Source: Eudorina sp. 2006-703-Eu-15 (Eukaryota > Chlorophyta > Chlorophyceae > Chlamydomonadales > Volvocaceae). Taken from it: DNA of 64,000 nt. The notes beneath the pieces are model-generated. The model did not search any database, was not told the DNA's origin, and was given only the letters and a program-made list of their open reading frames with translations. Shown one piece after another: positions 60,158 to 64,000 of the stretch (position 1 is the first letter of the stretch; each line of letters begins with the position of its first letter). Both the position numbers and the translations under genes were made by a program. The stretch is from NCBI GenBank assembly GCA_003117195.1, contig BDSI01000121.1:186001-250000 (forward strand), written 5' to 3'.

Positions 60158-62242
60158 CTCCGTGTGATACATAGCTCCGTGAGAAGCCCCGGGGACCATC
60201 CGACGGGGTGCCGGTTGGCGCTTGGGTGTACATGGCGGGTGGGTGCACATGGACGATGGACGGAGGTGGTCAGCGGCGGCCATGCAAGCTACGCGCACCG
60301 TTGGCGGAAGTGCGTTACTTCCATAGGTTGGTTGGTTGGCTGGTTCTTACGCGAAGCCAAGGACGCATCGGGTCTTCAGCCTTGCTCTGTCTGGCCATCC
60401 GACTTGGGGGGAAGGATCCGGTGCGGTGTGGTGCGGTACAGTTGCGCTGTGAGGTTGCAGTACACAGTACGACGACATGAGGGTTGTCGTGATGAGGGCC
60501 TCCCGCGACGCCCGGGTAGCTGTGCGGCCTGTCTGTCTGTCTGTCTGCCGGATGCGCAGACGGGGGAGGTCCCACGGGGTGCGGTCCCGCCGAGAGCCGC
60601 AGAATATGGAGGGGTCTGGTGCCCTGCCTGCCTGCCATTCAGGCCATCCAAGCCCTACACGTTGCATCGCATCGCTGGACCAAGGGCAGTCCCGAGACAG
60701 TCCCGCCCTGGCTCCACACTGGAAGGGAGGCCAGCGACACGGGCACTCAAGTACCCATCCCTTCCGTAGCCGTGCGGTCATCCACAGCGGGGCCCCACGG
60801 GGTTGTCATCCACAGCCGCAGCCGCAGCCCCGCTCACCAACCCCTCACTGCACATTTGCACTAGAGAGCCAGAGGCTGAAATGAAACGTCCATTCTGAAT
60901 GTCCTGATGCAGCTGAGTTGACTCGGTGGGACAGCTCCATGCAACTCCGACGCCCGACCCCATCCCACCCCAGACCCCATCGGGGCAGCGCTGCCGCGCA
61001 GCGGGCCCGCAGCGTAGGCCGCCCACCGCCGCCCAGCATACTCACCGCCCGCTCGCTTGACGGAGGAGGTGAGCCGCTCCCCCCTTGTCGTCGGAGCGAC
61101 GTTCCGAGCTCCCGGCGGTTCGAGAGCTCAAAACAGACATCCATTCATCCAGGGATGAATGGATGAATAAATCCACCAAGCTTGACGGGACGCGGACCGA
61201 CCCAAACCCTGAGGTCCCGCCGGTCTGGGCAGCTCCCGCAGCTCCCGCCCGTTGCCCTCCCCCCCTCCCCTTCCCGCGCACACGCACACGCCCGTTACAG
61301 GCCCCCCCGCCCCCCCCGGCAGCGGCACCACACCTCCTGCACACGCGCACACATACACAAACTCATCTACCCGACACCCGTACGGCACTGCACTGCGCTG
61401 GACGTGACAGGTTCGGGCAAGCACCCGACCACCGACACCTCAATCCGTCACGGGTGCCGCCCCTGCTGTTCCGGGTACTAAGCCAACGCAATCTCCGCCG
61501 CTCTGAGGCCGCGGCCGCGCCCTGGGCTTCCCACACATGCCGTGTAACCCAACGGCGAGCCGGTAGGCACAATAACATGGCACCGTGCAACCAAGTCGGG
61601 TCCAATCTACTTGCTAATATACCGATGGCAGAGCGGCCGCGGCCGCGGCAACCCATCCATCCACCAACCCATCCACCCACCAACGCACCCACCCGCCCGC
61701 ACGCATATCAGTCAGATAGCGAGCGCCACCTCACGTGACTCCATTCTCCCCTGTCCTCCCCTTTCCCTGCCCTGCGCACCCGTTGCCCCCCACCCCGGGT
61801 AGAACTACGCGGCTTAGCGCAGCCGGCAGTCGTCCGAGGAGCGCCACCTGCGACCGCCTCACGTCCAACAACACCGTTTGTCTTCATGCCCGACATTCAT
61901 TGTTTCCGTCATCTTCGGCCTTACTTCGCCCTTGCAGGTCATCTTCGGCTTCACTTCGCCCCCCGCCCCCGTGGTCCCGCAGGTCCCGGGAACAGCGCTG
62001 CCGTACCAACGACACATCCGGCCCCGGGTACTGCTGCTGCTGCTGCTGCTGCTGCAGGTGCTCACCCGCCCGCCGCGCGGTCTGAAGACGAGCACGCTGC
62101 CACCGCCGCCACCGCCTCGCGCCGCCGTTGCCCGCCTGTCGCGTGCAGCGCTGCCGCTGCCCCCAACAGCGGCGAGCCGCCCTCCCCAGGTTCCCCGTCC
62201 CACCTACCCCTCCCCAGCTCAGCAGCAGAGCGCTACGCAGCA
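60158..62242. other. Intergenic between convergent genes
   Basis: 3' flanks of the coiled-coil gene and of the TMEM50 homologue. Contains short GTCT (about 60530-60548) and CCAT/CCAC (about 61650-61700) repeats and GGTTGGTTGGCTGG (60325-60342). TTACA at 61295-61299 would be a TGTAA signal for the minus-strand gene, about 940 bp past its stop, a candidate only. Confidence 0.4.
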
Positions 62243-64000
62243 TCAGAAGGAGCTGTAGCCGCCCGTGTCCGCCGGTGTCCGCGACACGAAGAACAAGAGG
62301 CCGCTCCCCAGGATGAACGTCACCTGGAAGATACCCGCCTGCGTCCGGCAGCGGGGGGCAGCGGGGCGCGGGGACGGGCGGGCGCGCACGGAATCTGAGA
62401 GTTGAGAGGCAGCGTGCACAGTGCACGGGTGGCGCACGGCCGCAGGTGTGGGGCTTCGAAGCGGATGGGAGGTGCGGCAGCGGGCCCCAGTAACCGTCCG
62501 CCATCTTCCCTCACGGGTGCCTTGACCTCACGTCCTCACCGCTGAACTCTATTGCCCTATTGCCCACCCGGGGCAACTCGGCCGCACGTGTTGGTTCCCG
62601 GACGGGGTCGCGGCAGTCGGCGGCAGATGCCGGCAGCGTGCCACGGCACAGCCCACTGCTTCCCGCCCCTTTGTGGATGTGGACGTGGATGTGGATGTGC
62701 GCAGCCATGTGCATGTGGATGTGCGTGCTTCGCCACAGCTGGCCACCGCTGCGATGAGAGAGAACCCCCCACGGGCATCCCCCCCCCCCCGGTGTCACAT
62801 CGTCGTCCGCTCTCTCACCGCCCCGGGCCATTTATCCGCTGCGGAGTAATCTGGATTCCTCGCTGCGGGCGGGTGAGAGCAGGGCGGGAGCGCGGCGGGC
62901 GGAGGAAGGGAGGGAGGGCCACAGGGTCAGACGCCCCACTGCATCTCCTGAAAGCGTGCCTCGCCAGCGCCGAGCCGCCGATGCGGGGCTACTTCCTCTT
63001 GTCGCTTTCGACGAAGCCGCCAGCCCCCAACCTGCCCGCTTGCTGTCCCACCGAACGACCCTTGGGTCCATCGCCACAGACTCAACACATCTCTTTTCGG
63101 GGTCCGCCACAACAACCATTTATACGGGTCCACAATAAATCAGACAGATTAAGACAGGTTCATACTGAAAACATACGGGATGCCGCCACAACTAACGAGA
63201 ACGCTCCGAGCGGATGTCGATGACCCCTGCGAGATGATCTCCGGTAGGTTGCACCCGCTGACAAGGCAGGTGCGGACCGAGGGTGCCGTACCGTACGAAT
63301 GAACGGGCCCCCCGGCCCCCGCCCTGCCGTGTCAAACCCGCCACCCTCCTTCCCCGCCCTCCCCACACACGGTGTCTCACCGTAGTGCGCCAGCATCACC
63401 CACACGGCGGCCACGATTGACGCGAAGGACACGATGTACGACAGGAAGAGCCACAGTCGCGACCTGGTGGGCGGCGGGAGGGGCAGGCGGCCAGAGGTTC
63501 AGAGGGTCACAGCCATGTTGGCGTGTGTGTATGCTCGTGCACAAAACTATAAAACACCGTATATGCATGTTATATGTGTTTGTCGGTGGTACGGCAGGAG
63601 TGCGCGTCCGTCTGTATGTACTCCTGGCTGTGTGTTTGGCTCCCCGGCCGTCTGGGCCGCCAGGCCACCTCGGCCAAGGGTGCCGTACGTGCCGTACGAC
63701 GGGGGGAGCCCTCTCCCAAGGGCCGGGAAAAAAAGGCCGGAGGCAGTGGGTGCAGTGCTGCACGAGGGGCACGAGGGGACGGAGACATCTTCCTCGGCTT
63801 CAATGCCACGGGGTTCAGGGCGCGGAGTGTACGACTCGGGTGGGACAGCTGCTGTGATGACCGTATGCGCCGCAGGTGTGCATCCGGGTGCACCTGTGCG
63901 TGCTCCGTGATACGGCACAAACCTGCAGTATGTCGCATCATCGAAGGGGTCGTACTCAACCATGTCGTCCCGCCGTATGCAGTTGATCATTATCAGCGCC
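62243..64000 (-). CDS. TMEM50 (UPF0220) homologue, 5' part outside the window
   Basis: Small multi-pass membrane protein related to plant and animal TMEM50. Visible exons (minus): 64000-63923 (continues beyond the edge), 63463-63381, 62862-62819 and 62338-62243; all junctions are GT-AG and in phase. The encoded C-terminal part reads ALIMINCIRRDDMVEYDPFD, then SRLWLFLSYIVSFASIVAAV, VWVMLAHYG, ARNPDYSAADKWPGA and AGIFQVTFILGSGLLFFVSR, ending TPADTGGYSSF. This matches the plant-type pattern of NCVRKEDIDYSP, a membrane segment beginning LWLF, a short loop, and a final membrane segment after WxGxAG. Two to three membrane helices are visible; the family has about four. Function in algae is not established. 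The 44-nt exon was located by phase and family pattern. Confidence 0.82.

Overview
The window looks like nuclear DNA of a chlamydomonadalean (volvocine-type) green alga. Coding DNA is very GC-rich and the proteins are full of Ala/Gly/Pro/Gln/Ser low-complexity runs. Genes carry many GT-AG introns of about 70 to 1,300 bp, plus one of 3.7 kb, and the introns are loaded with minisatellites. A protein kinase with a non-RD 'HGD' catalytic loop and several plant-type families point the same way. I cannot name the species. Protein-coding models were joined by hand from exon phase and GT-AG signals, so exon ends are predictions.

Layout. About 0.2-4.5 kb (minus): a seven-exon Crypton-type transposon gene encoding a tyrosine recombinase, then a GCR1_C-like domain and an HMG box, with a 102-bp coding tandem repeat and one apparent frameshift. 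About 4.5-11.9 kb: no credible gene; it holds a TIR element with nested palindromes (6.75-7.52 kb) and a 42-bp satellite (7.85-9.01 kb). About 12.0-16.5 kb (plus): a TKL-like protein kinase with a huge insertion in its N-lobe. About 16.5-21.9 kb: noncoding, with a second TIR element (20.40-20.91 kb). About 21.9-24.4 kb (minus): a five-exon methionine sulfoxide reductase B gene. About 25.2-43.4 kb (plus): one very large 19-exon gene for a SAM-like/ankyrin/IQ protein; its 3.7-kb intron 13 holds three identical antisense tRNA-Gly(UCC) genes. About 44.4-45.5 kb (plus): a two-exon gene of unknown function. About 46.7-53.5 kb (minus): a nine-exon conserved membrane-protein gene. About 54.3-57.8 kb (plus): the U6 snRNA 3'-end exonuclease USB1 gene, divergent from the previous one. 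About 58.7-60.2 kb (plus): a coiled-coil protein gene with an unresolved 5' end. About 62.2-64.0 kb (minus): a TMEM50 homologue cut by the window edge.

The host genes are unrelated housekeeping, signalling and scaffold functions, as is usual for a eukaryotic chromosome; I see no operon-like or pathway cluster. The most unusual content is the mobile and repeat DNA: the Crypton with its added HMG box, the two TIR elements, the intronic tRNA array with duplicated flanks, a short dispersed repeat found in at least five places, and a different minisatellite in many of the large introns.
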